Below, in pieces: positions 26,725 through 35,676 of a stretch of DNA of 64,000 nt. The translations under genes and the position numbers were made by a program. The notes below the pieces were generated by a model that saw nothing but the letters and a program-made list of their open reading frames with translations, ran no database searches and had not been told where the DNA came from. Origin of the DNA: Hymenobacter norwichensis DSM 15439. Its GTDB lineage: Bacteria; Bacteroidota; Bacteroidia; Cytophagales; Hymenobacteraceae. How positions within the stretch are numbered: position 1 is the first letter of the stretch; every line of letters begins with the position of its first letter. The stretch spans positions 434,001-498,000 of the forward strand of contig NZ_ATVL01000009.1 of assembly GCF_000420705.1 (NCBI RefSeq), given 5' to 3'.

Positions 26725-28656
26725 ATGGAAAAAGAAAAAGTAAGATTCGAAGCGTTGTCGCTGTCGGAAGAAATGCAGCGTGCCATTACGGAAGTAGGTT
26801 ACGAAGAAGCCTCTCCAATTCAGGCAGCTGCCATCCCCGTACTGCTCGAAGGCCGTGACGTAATTGGCCAGGCCCAGACGGGAACCGGCAAAACGGCCGC
26901 TTTCAGCATTCCGGCTATTGAAAACATTGATACCAACTCGCGTGAAGTGCAGGTGTTGGTATTGTGCCCAACCCGCGAACTAGCGGTGCAGGTTTCCGGT
27001 GAAATCCAGAAACTCGGCAAGTACAAGCGTGGTCTGGCCGTTGTGCCGATCTACGGCGGTAGCTCCTATGACCGGCAGTTCCGCGCCCTAGAGCGTGGTG
27101 TGCAGATCGTAATTGGTACGCCCGGCCGCGTAATGGACCACATTGAGCGTGGTACGCTGAAGTTGGAGCATTGCAAAATGATCATCCTTGATGAGGCTGA
27201 CGAAATGCTCGACATGGGCTTCCGTGACGACATCGAGACGGTGCTCAAGAAAATGCCTGAAGAGCGCCAGACGGTATTCTTCTCGGCTACCATGAGCAAG
27301 CCGATCATGGACATGACCAAGCGCTACCAGAAGGATCCGCAGATCGTGAAGGTGAACCATCAGGAAATGACGGTTACCAACATCGAGCAGAGCTACTTCG
27401 AGGTACGTGGTCCGCAGAAGAAAGACGTGCTGACTCGTCTCATCGACATGTACAACATCAAGTCGGGCATCGTCTTCGCTAACACGAAGCGCATGGTTGA
27501 CGAAATCGTGGGCGACTTGCAGGCTAAAGGCTACTTCGCCGAAGGCTTGCACGGCGACATGGGCCAGCAGCAGCGCCAGAACACCCTCGACAAATTCCGC
27601 AAAGGCACCCTGGAAATCCTGGTAGCCACCGACGTAGCCGCCCGCGGCATCGACGTAGAGAACGTGGAAGTGGTAGTAAACTACGACTTGCCTGCTGACG
27701 AGGAGTACTATGTACACCGCATCGGTCGCACGGGCCGCGCTGGTAAGTTAGGCAAGGCCTTCACCTTCGTGAGTGGCCGCGACATCTACAAGCTGCGTGA
27801 CATCATGCGCTTCACCAAAGCTACCATCAAGCAGGAGCGGGTGCCGTCGTTCGAGGATGTGTCGGAGGTGAAAACCACGCTCATGCTGAACTCCATTAAG
27901 GACGTCATCACTAAAGGCAACCTCGACAAGTATGTTGCTCGCGTGCAGCGTCTGCTCGATCAGGATCAGGAAGATGGCATCACGTCGTTGGATGTGGCTG
28001 CAGCTTTGCTGAAAATGACGATGAAAGAAGACAAGCGCGCTCAGGAAAGCCTCGACGCCAGCCGCACCCAAGGTGCTGCCCGCCCCGGCTACACGCGCCT
28101 CTTCGTTACGATGGGCAAAAAAGACCAGATTCACCCCCGCGACATCGTGGACCTGATTGCCGAAAACACCGGCCTGACGGCTGCGAAAGTGGGCGACATC
28201 TCGCTCTACGACAAGTTCAGCTTCGTGGAAGTGCCTTCAGAATTCACGGAGGAGGTTGTTAGCCAGTTGGGTCGTACTAACATTAATGGCCGGCCAGTTT
28301 CTTTCAACGTGGCCACGCCACGCCAAGAAGGTGATGCTCAGCAAGAAGGCGGTAACTTCGGTGACCGTCGTCGCGGACCTGGTGGGTTCGGCGGTGGTGA
28401 GCGTCGTGAAGGTGGCTTTGGTGGCAACCGCGGCGGTAGCAGCTACGGCGGTGGTAACCGCGGCGGTAGCTACGGTGGCGGCAACCGCGAAGGCGGTAGC
28501 AGCTACGGCAGCCGCGAAGGTGGCTTCGGTGGTAACCGCGGCGGTGGCAGCTATGGCGGCAACCGCGGAGGTGGCAGCTACGGCGGTGGTAACCGCGGCG
28601 GTAGCAGCAGCTACGGCGGCGGCTACAAAGGCAAGCGCGACAACGCCGGCGAATAA
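26725..28656 (+). CDS. DEAD-box RNA helicase with DbpA-type RNA-binding domain and RGG tail
   Basis: A 643-residue helicase. The core (residues 1-370) has Walker A AQTGTGKT (about 50), PTRELAVQ, TPGRVMDH, DEADEMLDMGF (about 155), SAT (about 190) and HRIGRTGRAGK (about 332). A DbpA-like RNA-binding domain follows (about 455-530: RLFVTMGKKDQIHPRDIVDLI). The last 100 residues are a low-complexity Gly/Arg/Ser/Tyr/Asn tail (GGNRGGSYGG type) of the kind that binds RNA and promotes condensates. It resembles CsdA/DeaD and probably acts in ribosome assembly and mRNA turnover, especially in the cold. Confidence 0.94.
   Translation: MEKEKVRFEALSLSEEMQRAITEVGYEEASPIQAAAIPVLLEGRDVIGQAQTGTGKTAAFSIPAIENIDTNSREVQVLVLCPTRELAVQVSGEIQKLGKYKRGLAVVPIYGGSSYDRQFRALERGVQIVIGTPGRVMDHIERGTLKLEHCKMIILDEADEMLDMGFRDDIETVLKKMPEERQTVFFSATMSKPIMDMTKRYQKDPQIVKVNHQEMTVTNIEQSYFEVRGPQKKDVLTRLIDMYNIKSGIVFANTKRMVDEIVGDLQAKGYFAEGLHGDMGQQQRQNTLDKFRKGTLEILVATDVAARGIDVENVEVVVNYDLPADEEYYVHRIGRTGRAGKLGKAFTFVSGRDIYKLRDIMRFTKATIKQERVPSFEDVSEVKTTLMLNSIKDVITKGNLDKYVARVQRLLDQDQEDGITSLDVAAALLKMTMKEDKRAQESLDASRTQGAARPGYTRLFVTMGKKDQIHPRDIVDLIAENTGLTAAKVGDISLYDKFSFVEVPSEFTEEVVSQLGRTNINGRPVSFNVATPRQEGDAQQEGGNFGDRRRGPGGFGGGERREGGFGGNRGGSSYGGGNRGGSYGGGNREGGSSYGSREGGFGGNRGGGSYGGNRGGGSYGGGNRGGSSSYGGGYKGKRDNAGE
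28380..28640 (+). repeat. Degenerate tandem repeat encoding the RGG tail
   Basis: Imperfect units containing GGTAACCGCGGCGGTAGC and AGCTACGGCGG repeat through the 3' end of the helicase gene. They encode GGNRGGSYGG-like peptides. The array could change length by slippage in multiples of three. Confidence 0.8.
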
Positions 28657-28694
28657 TCTAGCCAGTTTATCTGCTCGCTTAGTTTTATAAGCTA

Positions 28695-28735
28695 CAAACA
28701 AAAGAGCCACCTCATTGAGGTGGCTCTTTTGTTTG
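28695..28735. terminator. Bidirectional terminator
   Basis: A stem of about 20 bp (CAAACAAAAGAGCCACCTCA paired with its complement) with a minimal loop lies between the convergent helicase and DUF2383 genes. T-runs are present on both strands. Confidence 0.92.
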
Positions 28736-28772
28736 CGTAAGGTTCTGGTTAAAAGAATCCTTTGCTTGTTAA

Positions 28773-29219
28773 CTATGCAGCTGAATCGCGCAGGGCTTTG
28801 ATTTCGTCGTGGCCTTGCTTAATGCCTGCGTACTGTTTCTCGATAATGGATTTCAACTGGCCAGGTAGGCCTTCGGCTTTCAGAGCGGTTTCGTAGGCTT
28901 TCACGGCGTAGTCTTCACCCCGCTCGCACTCAGCAAGAATACTGTGGCGGCTCTTGCTGGTAATAGCCGATTTCAAGTTGATGAAGGCGCGGTGGATAGT
29001 GCCCGTGATAGAGCTTTCTTCTTCGGCTTTCAGGTTGAGCTGGTGCATTTGGTCTTCCAACTCGGTGAGGTATCCGTCGCGCTGCAAGGCGTACTTCTTG
29101 AATACCTCCTTCAAATCATGATCCTCTACGTCGGTAACGGCTTCGGAGTATCCTTTTTCGCCGTCTTTCAGGGTTTCGAGTAGTTCGTTCAGGAGGGCTT
29201 GAGTTGCTTTGGCTTCCAT
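28773..29219 (-). CDS. PA2169-family (DUF2383) four-helix-bundle protein
   Basis: A 148-residue all-helical protein of the ferritin-like DUF2383 group. TLKDGEKGYSEAVTDVEDHDLKEVF is the first helix pair, ILAECERGEDYAVKAYETAL the third helix, and the Glu/His pattern resembles a di-metal carboxylate site. The family is associated with stress and envelope conditions but has no proven reaction. It shares a terminator with the helicase gene. Confidence 0.88.
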   Translation of the reverse strand: MEAKATQALLNELLETLKDGEKGYSEAVTDVEDHDLKEVFKKYALQRDGYLTELEDQMHQLNLKAEEESSITGTIHRAFINLKSAITSKSRHSILAECERGEDYAVKAYETALKAEGLPGQLKSIIEKQYAGIKQGHDEIKALRDSAA

Positions 29220-29319
29220 GAGAAGAGTATCGTTAGGTAAGGTGGTTATGGCTTACCTTACTGATAAAACCCAAATGAAGTTACAAGAAGTACTACACTA
29301 GCCCTAAGCTCAACTGATT

Positions 29320-29880
29320 ATGTGGCCTTTCTTGAGACAAGAAGTAGCGCGAGCCTGTCGTGACTTATGTATAAGCAGTGCTGACTTCAAACCCTTACCA
29401 ATTGATGAATGGTATGCGGTGGAGGAAAAGACATACAGCGAATTCTGCCGAATTCAACTGAATCAGCGGCCTACTTGGATGTGGGATGCCTTAAACTTCA
29501 GGCATCCAGTAGCTTCCTTAATAACTGATTTTTGGGTTGAACCACTGCTAACCACCTTGCTTGACCCGACACAGAGAGTTTTTCTGTACGTAAATGAAAC
29601 GTACCGTGGAACCGATAAATACTGGTGGTATGACGGTACGGTAGCTGCCGTGCAAGCCGTACTGGAAGAGGTGGAGGGGCTGGACGAATGGACCCTTGTT
29701 GACAAGAAGTATCAATGGCTACTATGCTTTACGCACCATGACGTGCTGGTGGGCAGCGGAAAGCATATAGCCGAGCAACTGCGGCTTTATGCCGAGAAAT
29801 CAGGCCGGATACCTGAACTGCACTTCAAGCCAGCTTCTCTACCTGTTCGCCCATTGCCCGGCCGGCCAGATAGCCAGTAG
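29320..29880 (+). CDS. Hypothetical protein, 186 residues
   Basis: A soluble Trp-rich protein (DEWYAVEEKTYSEF, RPTWMWDALNF, DKYWWYDGTV, YQWLLCFTHHDVLVGSG). The style is reminiscent of immunity-type proteins of toxin systems, but I cannot place it. The 3' end overlaps the convergent flavoprotein gene by 56 nt, and the last 18 residues (Pro/Arg-rich) are probably a recent extension through a lost stop codon. Confidence 0.6.
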   Translation: MWPFLRQEVARACRDLCISSADFKPLPIDEWYAVEEKTYSEFCRIQLNQRPTWMWDALNFRHPVASLITDFWVEPLLTTLLDPTQRVFLYVNETYRGTDKYWWYDGTVAAVQAVLEEVEGLDEWTLVDKKYQWLLCFTHHDVLVGSGKHIAEQLRLYAEKSGRIPELHFKPASLPVRPLPGRPDSQ

Positions 29881-31081
29881 TCCAAGCAGCCTGAAAGTTG
29901 AAGCCGCCGGTGATACCGTCGATGTCCATTACTTCGCCGGCGAAGTAGAGGCCCGGTACGCGGCGGCTTTCCATGGTTTTCATGTTGATTTCGCCGAGTA
30001 CTACGCCACCGCAGGTCACAAACTCGTCTTTGTAGGTGGTTTTGCCGCGCACGGGTAAGGCCGTATTGAGTAGCGCCTCGATGAGCTTGTTTTGCGGTTT
30101 TGCAGGCAAATCGTTCCAGCGGACTTCCTCCATCACGCCGGCCTGTTCAGTGAGGGTACGCCACAAGCGCTGTGGCAATCCAAATAGCGGGTTGGAAGCC
30201 ACGACTTTTTTGCCATGTTGCTCCCGAAACTCACGTAAATACTGCCGCAGTGAATCGTCGGTATGCTCTGGTAGCCAGTTGATCAGTGCGGTGCTTTGGT
30301 AGCTTAGCTCATGCAAACGGCGGGCCCCCCAGGCTGACAGCTTGAGTACGGCTGGGCCACTTACGCCCCAGTGGGTTACCAAAATAGGGCCTTCATACTC
30401 CAGCTTTTCGCCCGCCACGCGCACCCGTACGTGGGGCACGCTCACGCCCGGCAACTCCCGTAGCGGCGACTCTGGTACATTGAAGGTGAACAAACTCGGT
30501 ACCGGCTCCTGAATGCTGTGCCCCAACTCCCGCAGCCACGCGTACTGCTCAGATTTCGGCGCACCACCCGTGGCAATCAACAGCCTGTCAACCAGCATAT
30601 CACCAGCGTGTGCCCCCACCAACTGCAACCGAAAGCCCCCATCGGGCAGCGGCTCAATCTGCTCGGGCGAAGTTTGCGTTAGGATTTGCACGCCGGCTTT
30701 TCGGGCGGCATCTAGCAAGCACTGCGCAACGGTTTCCGACGAATCGGTGATGGGAAACATGCGGCCGTCGGGCTCGGTTTTGAGGCGTACGCCCCGGCTC
30801 TCGAACCAGCGGATAGTGGCCTGCGCATCAAACTGCCGGAACGGCTCCTTGAGTTGTTTGGCCCCGCGCGGATAGTGCAATACGAGCTGCGCGGGCGTAT
30901 CGGCGGCGTGCGTTACGTTGCAGCGGCCACCGCCGGAAATTCGGACTTTGCTGAGCAGCTTACCGGTTTTCTCAATCAAGTAAACGGTCAATTGCGGGTT
31001 AGCTTCGGCGCAAGCAATAGCTCCAAAAAAACCTGCCGCCCCGCCGCCCAGCACGGCTACCGTATTGTTCGCATCCTTCAC
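29825..31081 (-). CDS. BaiN/HI0933-family NAD(P)/FAD-dependent oxidoreductase
   Basis: About 418 residues. VAVLGGGAAGFFGAIACAE is the Rossmann FAD motif at the N-terminus, KLLSKVRISGGGRCNVTH the HI0933 signature, and GLYFAGEVMDIDGITGGFNFQAAW the C-terminal FAD segment. Family members such as BaiN are implicated in bile-acid dehydroxylation in gut bacteria, but that role is not expected here. GTG 31081 is proposed as start because a TATCTTTG box (minus strand, 31087-31094) ends 5 nt before it; an upstream ATG at 31141 would lie before that box. Confidence 0.87.
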   Translation of the reverse strand: MKDANNTVAVLGGGAAGFFGAIACAEANPQLTVYLIEKTGKLLSKVRISGGGRCNVTHAADTPAQLVLHYPRGAKQLKEPFRQFDAQATIRWFESRGVRLKTEPDGRMFPITDSSETVAQCLLDAARKAGVQILTQTSPEQIEPLPDGGFRLQLVGAHAGDMLVDRLLIATGGAPKSEQYAWLRELGHSIQEPVPSLFTFNVPESPLRELPGVSVPHVRVRVAGEKLEYEGPILVTHWGVSGPAVLKLSAWGARRLHELSYQSTALINWLPEHTDDSLRQYLREFREQHGKKVVASNPLFGLPQRLWRTLTEQAGVMEEVRWNDLPAKPQNKLIEALLNTALPVRGKTTYKDEFVTCGGVVLGEINMKTMESRRVPGLYFAGEVMDIDGITGGFNFQAAWTTGYLAGRAMGEQVEKLA

Positions 31082-31086
31082 GGTTG

Positions 31087-31094
31087 CAAAGATA
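31087..31094 (-). promoter_or_regulatory. Candidate -7 box of the BaiN-like gene
   Basis: TATCTTTG on the minus strand ends 5 nt before GTG 31081 and favours that start codon with a leaderless mRNA. No good -33 element is visible. Confidence 0.4.
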
Positions 31095-31164
31095 CAGCGG
31101 AATGAATGAGGGGATGAACGGTAGATTGAATGACGAAACATTTTTGTTTCATCCAGCTATCTAA

Positions 31165-32028
31165 TCAGCAATAAGCCAAGGCTGCTACCAAATCGTCGTG
31201 GCGGAAATGGTAGTTGGTGGTTTGGCGCAGCAGGGTGGTGTCGATGGTTTTGCCACTATTGGCGGCGGGTTCCTGGCTGAACGTGGGCGCTTCCAGCCCC
31301 AGGTGCGTGGCCGCCACCGGGTAAAATTCGCGGCGGGTAGGGTGCTGAGCGGCGCAGGCGTTGAACGTGTAGCCCCATACTTTTTCTTGGATAATGTGGC
31401 GAAGCAGCCCGATGCAGTCGTCGAGATGAATCAGATTGACGGGCGCATTGCCTTGCTTTAGCTCGTGCCGGCCGGCCAGGAAGCGCCCTGGTGGCCGCTC
31501 GGGCCCGATAAGGCCGCCCATACGAACTACCGTGGTAAGCCACTGACCCCGGCGGGGCGTAAACTGGCCTTCGGCCCGCAACAAATCGGAAGGAGCATCG
31601 GGCGAGGAAAGCGCGTCGGCTTCGCGCATGGAGCGCGGCTCGTCCGGATACACGCCGGTGGAGCTGACAAACAGCACGTGCCGTACGCCGGCCGCCGCTA
31701 CAGCAGCTCCCACTGGGCGTAACAGCGCGGGGTAGGTGCCCGCGGCCGCGGCGCGAGGCGGCACGTTCAGTACCAGCACATCCACGTCGAGTAGCATGGC
31801 GTGCAGGGAGTCGGCATCGGTCTGTGAAAACTCCGGGCCCAGGCGCAACAGATACGGCCGGATGCCGGCGTCACGCAGGGTAAGCAGTTGAGTTGGAGTG
31901 GTAGTAGAGCCGTTTACGGGGTAGCCGTCGGCAACCAGCGCCTGCGCCAGGGGTAAGCCCAGCCAGCCACAGCCCAAAATGGCAATGGTAGGTTTGGAGG
32001 CGGGGAGGGAAGAGGAGTTCGTTGTCAT
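31165..32028 (-). CDS. YeeZ-like atypical SDR (NAD(P)-dependent epimerase family)
   Basis: A 287-residue Rossmann protein. The N-terminal nucleotide-binding motif is AILGCGWLGLPLAQAL (GxGxxG), followed by VLVLNVPPRA and VLFVSSTGVYPDE. The SSTGVY segment keeps the Ser and Tyr of the SDR site, but the usual YxxxK lysine is not evident, as in the YeeZ-like atypical SDRs. Substrate unknown. It is downstream of nothing related and follows the flavoprotein gene on the same strand. Confidence 0.82.
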   Translation of the reverse strand: MTTNSSSLPASKPTIAILGCGWLGLPLAQALVADGYPVNGSTTTPTQLLTLRDAGIRPYLLRLGPEFSQTDADSLHAMLLDVDVLVLNVPPRAAAAGTYPALLRPVGAAVAAAGVRHVLFVSSTGVYPDEPRSMREADALSSPDAPSDLLRAEGQFTPRRGQWLTTVVRMGGLIGPERPPGRFLAGRHELKQGNAPVNLIHLDDCIGLLRHIIQEKVWGYTFNACAAQHPTRREFYPVAATHLGLEAPTFSQEPAANSGKTIDTTLLRQTTNYHFRHDDLVAALAYC

Positions 32029-32357
32029 GCGAGGTAAAGGTGAGGAATTTTCCTTCGCGCTGTAGGAAGTGGCTCAATGTTGCCGCCCGGCAGTACCGTT
32101 CAGGTAGGGCTAGTTAGGAGTTTTTATGAACTTGAGCCCTTGGTAATATAGTATAAGGCTAATTTTATATTGCCAGGGAAGTCGTTGGTGCACCCCACAA
32201 AGGCGCTCTTGTAATCTTGAAGCCTGATTTAGGGTGCAATTGCGCTATTACAAACAGTTATGGGAATAAGCCCTTTATTTGAGTAGCTAAACCAGCCACT
32301 CCCTGTAGGGGCTGCTTGCCCCAGCTAACTTTCCTTTTCCCACCCATTCTCTTCCTA
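32029..32357. other. Divergent intergenic region without recognised gene
   Basis: About 330 bases between divergent oxidoreductase genes. It is more AT-rich than the flanks. I find no RNA gene, convincing promoter pair or repeat. Confidence 0.5.
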
Positions 32358-33233
32358 ATGTCTGCCCATCCCTACGCCCAACCTATGCTCCGCGACAACG
32401 CACTTCAAGGCAAAACCATCGTCGTGACTGGCGGCGGTACTGGCTTGGGGCGCGCCATGACCACCTACTTTTTACAGCTCGGAGCCAATGTGGTAATCAG
32501 CAGCCGTAAGCTCGATGTGCTGGAAAAAACCGCCGAAGAGCTGCGCCAGCAAACTGGCGGCAGCATTTTGGCCGTGCAGTGTGATGTGCGCAAGTACAAC
32601 GAAGTGGAAGCGCTGCTGGAGCAAACCATTGCCACGTTCGGCGGCGTTGATGTGCTGCTCAACAACGCGGCCGGCAACTTTATCAGCCCCACGGAACGCC
32701 TGAGCCACAAGGCCTTCGACGTAATTGTAGATATCGTACTGCGCGGTTCCTATAACTGCACGCTGGCTTTCGGCAAGCGCTGGATTGCCGAACAGAAGCC
32801 CGGCACCATTCTCAATATCGTCACCACGTACGCCTCGGTCGGCTCGGCGTACGTGGTGCCTTCGGCTGCTGCTAAAGCTGGCGTGCTGGCCATGACCCGC
32901 TCCCTGGCCGTGGAGTGGGCTAAGTACAATATTCGCTCCAATGCCATTGCCCCCGGCCCGTTCCCCACCGAAGGGGCATGGAGCCGCCTCTTCCCCGAGC
33001 CTCTCGCTAAAAAGCTCGACCCCGCCGCCAGCGTCCCGCTCAAGCGCGTCGGCGACCACCAGGAACTGGCTAACCTAGCCGCTTACATGGTTTCGGATTT
33101 CGCAGCTTATATGAACGGCGAGGTAGTGACGCTGGACGGCGGCGAATGGCTGAACGGAGCAGGGGAATTCAACAAGCTCGAAGCCATTCCAGCTCCCATG
33201 TGGGACGAAATTGAAAAGGCAATGCGTCGCTGA
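32358..33233 (+). CDS. 2,4-dienoyl-CoA reductase (DECR-type SDR)
   Basis: A 291-residue SDR. The cofactor motif is VTGGGTGLGRAMTTYFLQLGA, followed by NNAAGNF. The usual catalytic Tyr is replaced as in mammalian DECR: YASVGSAYVVPSAAAKAGVLAMTRSLAVEWAKY keeps the Lys in PSAAAKAG with Ser in place of Tyr. APGPFPTEGAWSRL is the DECR substrate loop. It would reduce 2,4-dienoyl-CoA with NADPH in the breakdown of unsaturated fatty acids. ATG 32358 is the conserved-looking start. Confidence 0.9.
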   Translation: MSAHPYAQPMLRDNALQGKTIVVTGGGTGLGRAMTTYFLQLGANVVISSRKLDVLEKTAEELRQQTGGSILAVQCDVRKYNEVEALLEQTIATFGGVDVLLNNAAGNFISPTERLSHKAFDVIVDIVLRGSYNCTLAFGKRWIAEQKPGTILNIVTTYASVGSAYVVPSAAAKAGVLAMTRSLAVEWAKYNIRSNAIAPGPFPTEGAWSRLFPEPLAKKLDPAASVPLKRVGDHQELANLAAYMVSDFAAYMNGEVVTLDGGEWLNGAGEFNKLEAIPAPMWDEIEKAMRR

Positions 33234-33276
33234 AACGCGGATTTTTCAGATTGCCCGGATTTCGTGGACGATTGAA

Positions 33277-33315
33277 AACGAAACAGGCTTGCCATATTGG
33301 CAAGCCTGTTTCGTT
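33277..33315. terminator. Bidirectional terminator
   Basis: Arms AACGAAACAGGCTTGCC and the exact complement flank a 5-nt loop between the convergent DECR-like and DUF1571 genes. Confidence 0.9.
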
Positions 33316-33354
33316 AAATAGCATTCGACTCGAATCGTTTACAAAATCTGCGCT

Positions 33355-34224
33355 TTACAGTTTGTACTCCGGGAAATCCTTGCTGAACTCGGCTACTGGA
33401 ATCGGCTGATTGGCCACGATGTCGGTGAACTCAAACTTCTCAAACAAGCCTTTGTCGTCGTATACTTCTACTACGGTGGGGAGCATTAGCTTCTGGTCGA
33501 TGCAAACGAGGGTGCGGCGGCCGTAGCCGTTAGGCACTTGCAGCGTCTGGCCGACGGTAATGGCTTCGCCGGGGTCCAGGCCGTTGCGCTCCATCACGCG
33601 GTACTCGCCACAACCAAACTTATCGGCGATGCGCGCGGGCGTGTCGCCGGCTACTGCCTTGTAAGCCACATACTTGAACTGAGGGTAACTGGAGAGCAAG
33701 ATGTGGCAGGCCCGGCCCGCCACTGTGGTGTCGCCGGTGTAGCGGAAGCTCCGCTCGAAGCTATGGTCGCGGCGCTGAGCGGAACCGTGGATAAGGTCGG
33801 AGATGGTCCCGAAACCGGCATCGAGGGCGCTGTGGTGCTGGTTTTTGCGCATGATGGAGCCGTTAGGGTCCAAGCTCAACGTTACGTAGGGGAAGCTGTT
33901 GGGATATACCCAAGCGTCGCTATCGTTCTGCCCGCTAACCCACAGAACCTCAATGCCCTTGGTGTTTTTGAGGTACACCCGATGCGGATTGAACGTCATT
34001 TTCATGGCCGTGCGGGCCGGCTGGTATTTGCCGTTGCTAAGCCGCTCTTGGGCGCGTACGTTGCAGCGCAGCGTTTTCAGGTTTTCGATGGCGCTGCTCA
34101 GCCGGCTCATCAGCTGCTCGGTGGTCATACGGTCGGGGGCTGGCGCAGGGGTGGCGGCCAGCGCCGCGCCGAGCACTACGGTACCTACCGGTAAAAAGGC
34201 CACAAACCGGAAAAAACTTGTCAT
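33355..34224 (-). CDS. Exported DUF1571 protein with LysM domain
   Basis: About 289 residues. An N-terminal signal peptide (MTSFFRFVAFLPVGTVVLGAALA) is followed by a DUF1571 region (QERLSNGKYQPARTAMKMTFNPHRVYL; NGSIMRKNQHHSALDAGFGTISDLI) related to LolA-like lipoprotein-carrier folds. A LysM motif is inserted at about residues 198-245 (YKAVAGDTPARIADKFGCGEYRVMERNGL). It probably works at the cell wall or in outer-membrane lipid or lipoprotein handling. ATG 34224 starts directly at the signal peptide; the frame is open further upstream. Confidence 0.82.
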   Translation of the reverse strand: MTSFFRFVAFLPVGTVVLGAALAATPAPAPDRMTTEQLMSRLSSAIENLKTLRCNVRAQERLSNGKYQPARTAMKMTFNPHRVYLKNTKGIEVLWVSGQNDSDAWVYPNSFPYVTLSLDPNGSIMRKNQHHSALDAGFGTISDLIHGSAQRRDHSFERSFRYTGDTTVAGRACHILLSSYPQFKYVAYKAVAGDTPARIADKFGCGEYRVMERNGLDPGEAITVGQTLQVPNGYGRRTLVCIDQKLMLPTVVEVYDDKGLFEKFEFTDIVANQPIPVAEFSKDFPEYKL

Positions 34225-34371
34225 AGACGGGAAAACGAAAACAAAAGGTACTACACGGCCGGCCTTTACATAAACCGCGCCGACTTGGTGCCGAACCAAT
34301 GGACAGTGCGTTTAGCTACCCCAACCCAGGAACGGATAAGGAGTCAAGCTACTTATTTCGCCACTTCGCAC

Positions 34372-34671
34372 CTAATTCAGGCTGATGCGTGGGAAGCGGG
34401 CGTGCGCGCTATCAAAGAGAAACAGCTCGTTGATTTCCACTGCCGTGAAAAACGGGTAAAGCGGAAATTTCTGCACCGTTCCTCGAATAACTTCCACACT
34501 TTGCCCGCTCATGGTCACCCAGCCCTGCGTACGGTCGGCGCTGATGGCGTAGGTTTCCACCACGCTTTCTTCCATCAGCTGGTTGATAAAAGCGCGGTGC
34601 CGAGGGATGAGAGCTATAAAATCTTCCGAGAAAACCACTGGCAGGTGCAGCGTAACGACAAACTTAGCCAT
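34372..34671 (-). CDS. YciI/muconolactone-isomerase-like small protein
   Basis: A 99-residue protein likely to form a dimeric alpha/beta barrel: KFVVTLHLPVVFSEDFIALIPRHRAFINQLMEE, then GWVTMSGQSVEVIRGTVQKFPLYPFF. The His in PRHR and the late aromatic patch are in the places expected for this fold. No specific reaction can be assigned. ATG 34671 is the start; the open frame extends 23 codons upstream without features. Confidence 0.68.
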   Translation of the reverse strand: MAKFVVTLHLPVVFSEDFIALIPRHRAFINQLMEESVVETYAISADRTQGWVTMSGQSVEVIRGTVQKFPLYPFFTAVEINELFLFDSAHARFPRISLN

Positions 34672-34771
34672 AGCGGGAGCGTGAGTGCCAACTAACGCCG
34701 GGCAGCGGAGAAAGTTGGCCGCAGGCAGTGTTAGGGGCAACTTTTTCCGGTTTCTACCAGAATAAGAAGAC

Positions 34772-34790
34772 GCCCCGCCATTGCGGGGGC
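34772..34790 (+). terminator. Short GC-rich hairpin before the glycosyltransferase gene
   Basis: GCCCCGC, CATT and GCGGGGGC form a compact stem 50 nt before ATG 34840, followed by TTTGG. No plus-strand gene precedes it, so it may be a leader structure instead of a terminator. Confidence 0.4.
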
Positions 34791-34839
34791 TTTGGTGGGT
34801 AGTAATTCGCTGCCCCGTTTACCTCATGCCCTACTCAAT

Positions 34840-35595
34840 ATGCATTTTACGGTTATCACGCCGACCTACAACCGCGTCCAGTTTTTGCCTGAAGCCGTAG
34901 CCAGCGTCCGCGCCACTATCACGGCTCCGCTCGACATTCAGTACGAGCATCTGATTCTGGAAAACGGCAGCACCGACGACACTGCCAATTGGCTGCAAAC
35001 CACCGCCGAAAAAGGTGGACCGGTGCGCGTCATCAGCCAGCCTACCAAGCTCGCGCCCGGCCCGGCCCGCAACCTGCTAATCCGCGAAACGCCCGCCGAT
35101 GCTTGGCTGGTACCCCTCGACGACGACGACGTACTGCTCCAGCGCTGCCTCTATCACTATGCCGATCTTGTGCAGCGCCACCCCGGCCAGCCGTGGTTTG
35201 TGGCTGATTTCCTGCGTGTTGATGAAGAGCGGCGCTACCTGCCCAGCGAAGATTATTACGCCTGGCGCTTCGAGTCCACTACCGATATGCTCAAGGCTAT
35301 CTTCCGGGCCGAGCACTTCATCCAAGGTAACGTATGCTATTCGCGCGGCCTGTTCGAGAAGGTGGGCGGCTACGACGAGACGATTGAAATGGCCGAAGAC
35401 CTCGACCTGTATGTACGGTTCCTGCTGGCCGGCCACCTGCCCATCCTTTCGCCCCACATCAGCCACCTGCACCGCTTCCACACCAGCAACGTCAGCATTG
35501 GGGTAGATGCTGACAAGCATGGTGCCGACTTGCGCGTGATTTACGACAAGTACGCCGAGCAACTCAAGGCGCTAGGCGTCGAGCGGCCAGGCTAA
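34840..35595 (+). CDS. Family 2 glycosyltransferase
   Basis: A 251-residue GT-A enzyme. FTVITPTYNRVQFLPEAVASV is the nucleotide-binding start, DDDDV (in VPLDDDDVLL, about residue 92) the metal-binding DXD, and EMAEDLDLYVRFLLAG the ED motif with the catalytic base. It would transfer a sugar from a nucleotide donor to an unknown acceptor. It stands alone, not in a polysaccharide cluster. ATG 34840 begins at the conserved strand. Confidence 0.9.
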   Translation: MHFTVITPTYNRVQFLPEAVASVRATITAPLDIQYEHLILENGSTDDTANWLQTTAEKGGPVRVISQPTKLAPGPARNLLIRETPADAWLVPLDDDDVLLQRCLYHYADLVQRHPGQPWFVADFLRVDEERRYLPSEDYYAWRFESTTDMLKAIFRAEHFIQGNVCYSRGLFEKVGGYDETIEMAEDLDLYVRFLLAGHLPILSPHISHLHRFHTSNVSIGVDADKHGADLRVIYDKYAEQLKALGVERPG

Positions 35596-35596
35596 T

Positions 35597-35671
35597 TGTC
35601 ATTCCGACGCGAGGAATCTGAGTATTATCGTTGAACAACTTCACTCAGATTCCTCCTGCGTCGGAATGACA
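35597..35671. repeat. Palindromic intergenic repeat, GTCATTCCGACGC family
   Basis: Left arm 35597-35623 and right arm 35643-35671 pair over about 27 bp with a 2-nt bulge and a ~19-nt loop. It lies between convergent genes and can act as a bidirectional terminator. Confidence 0.85.
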
Positions 35672-35676
35672 GGCGG

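Noticed and set aside
28256..28690. Ala/Val-rich frame overlapping the helicase tail
   Set aside because: It is a shifted reading of the Gly/Arg repeat DNA and has no independent support.
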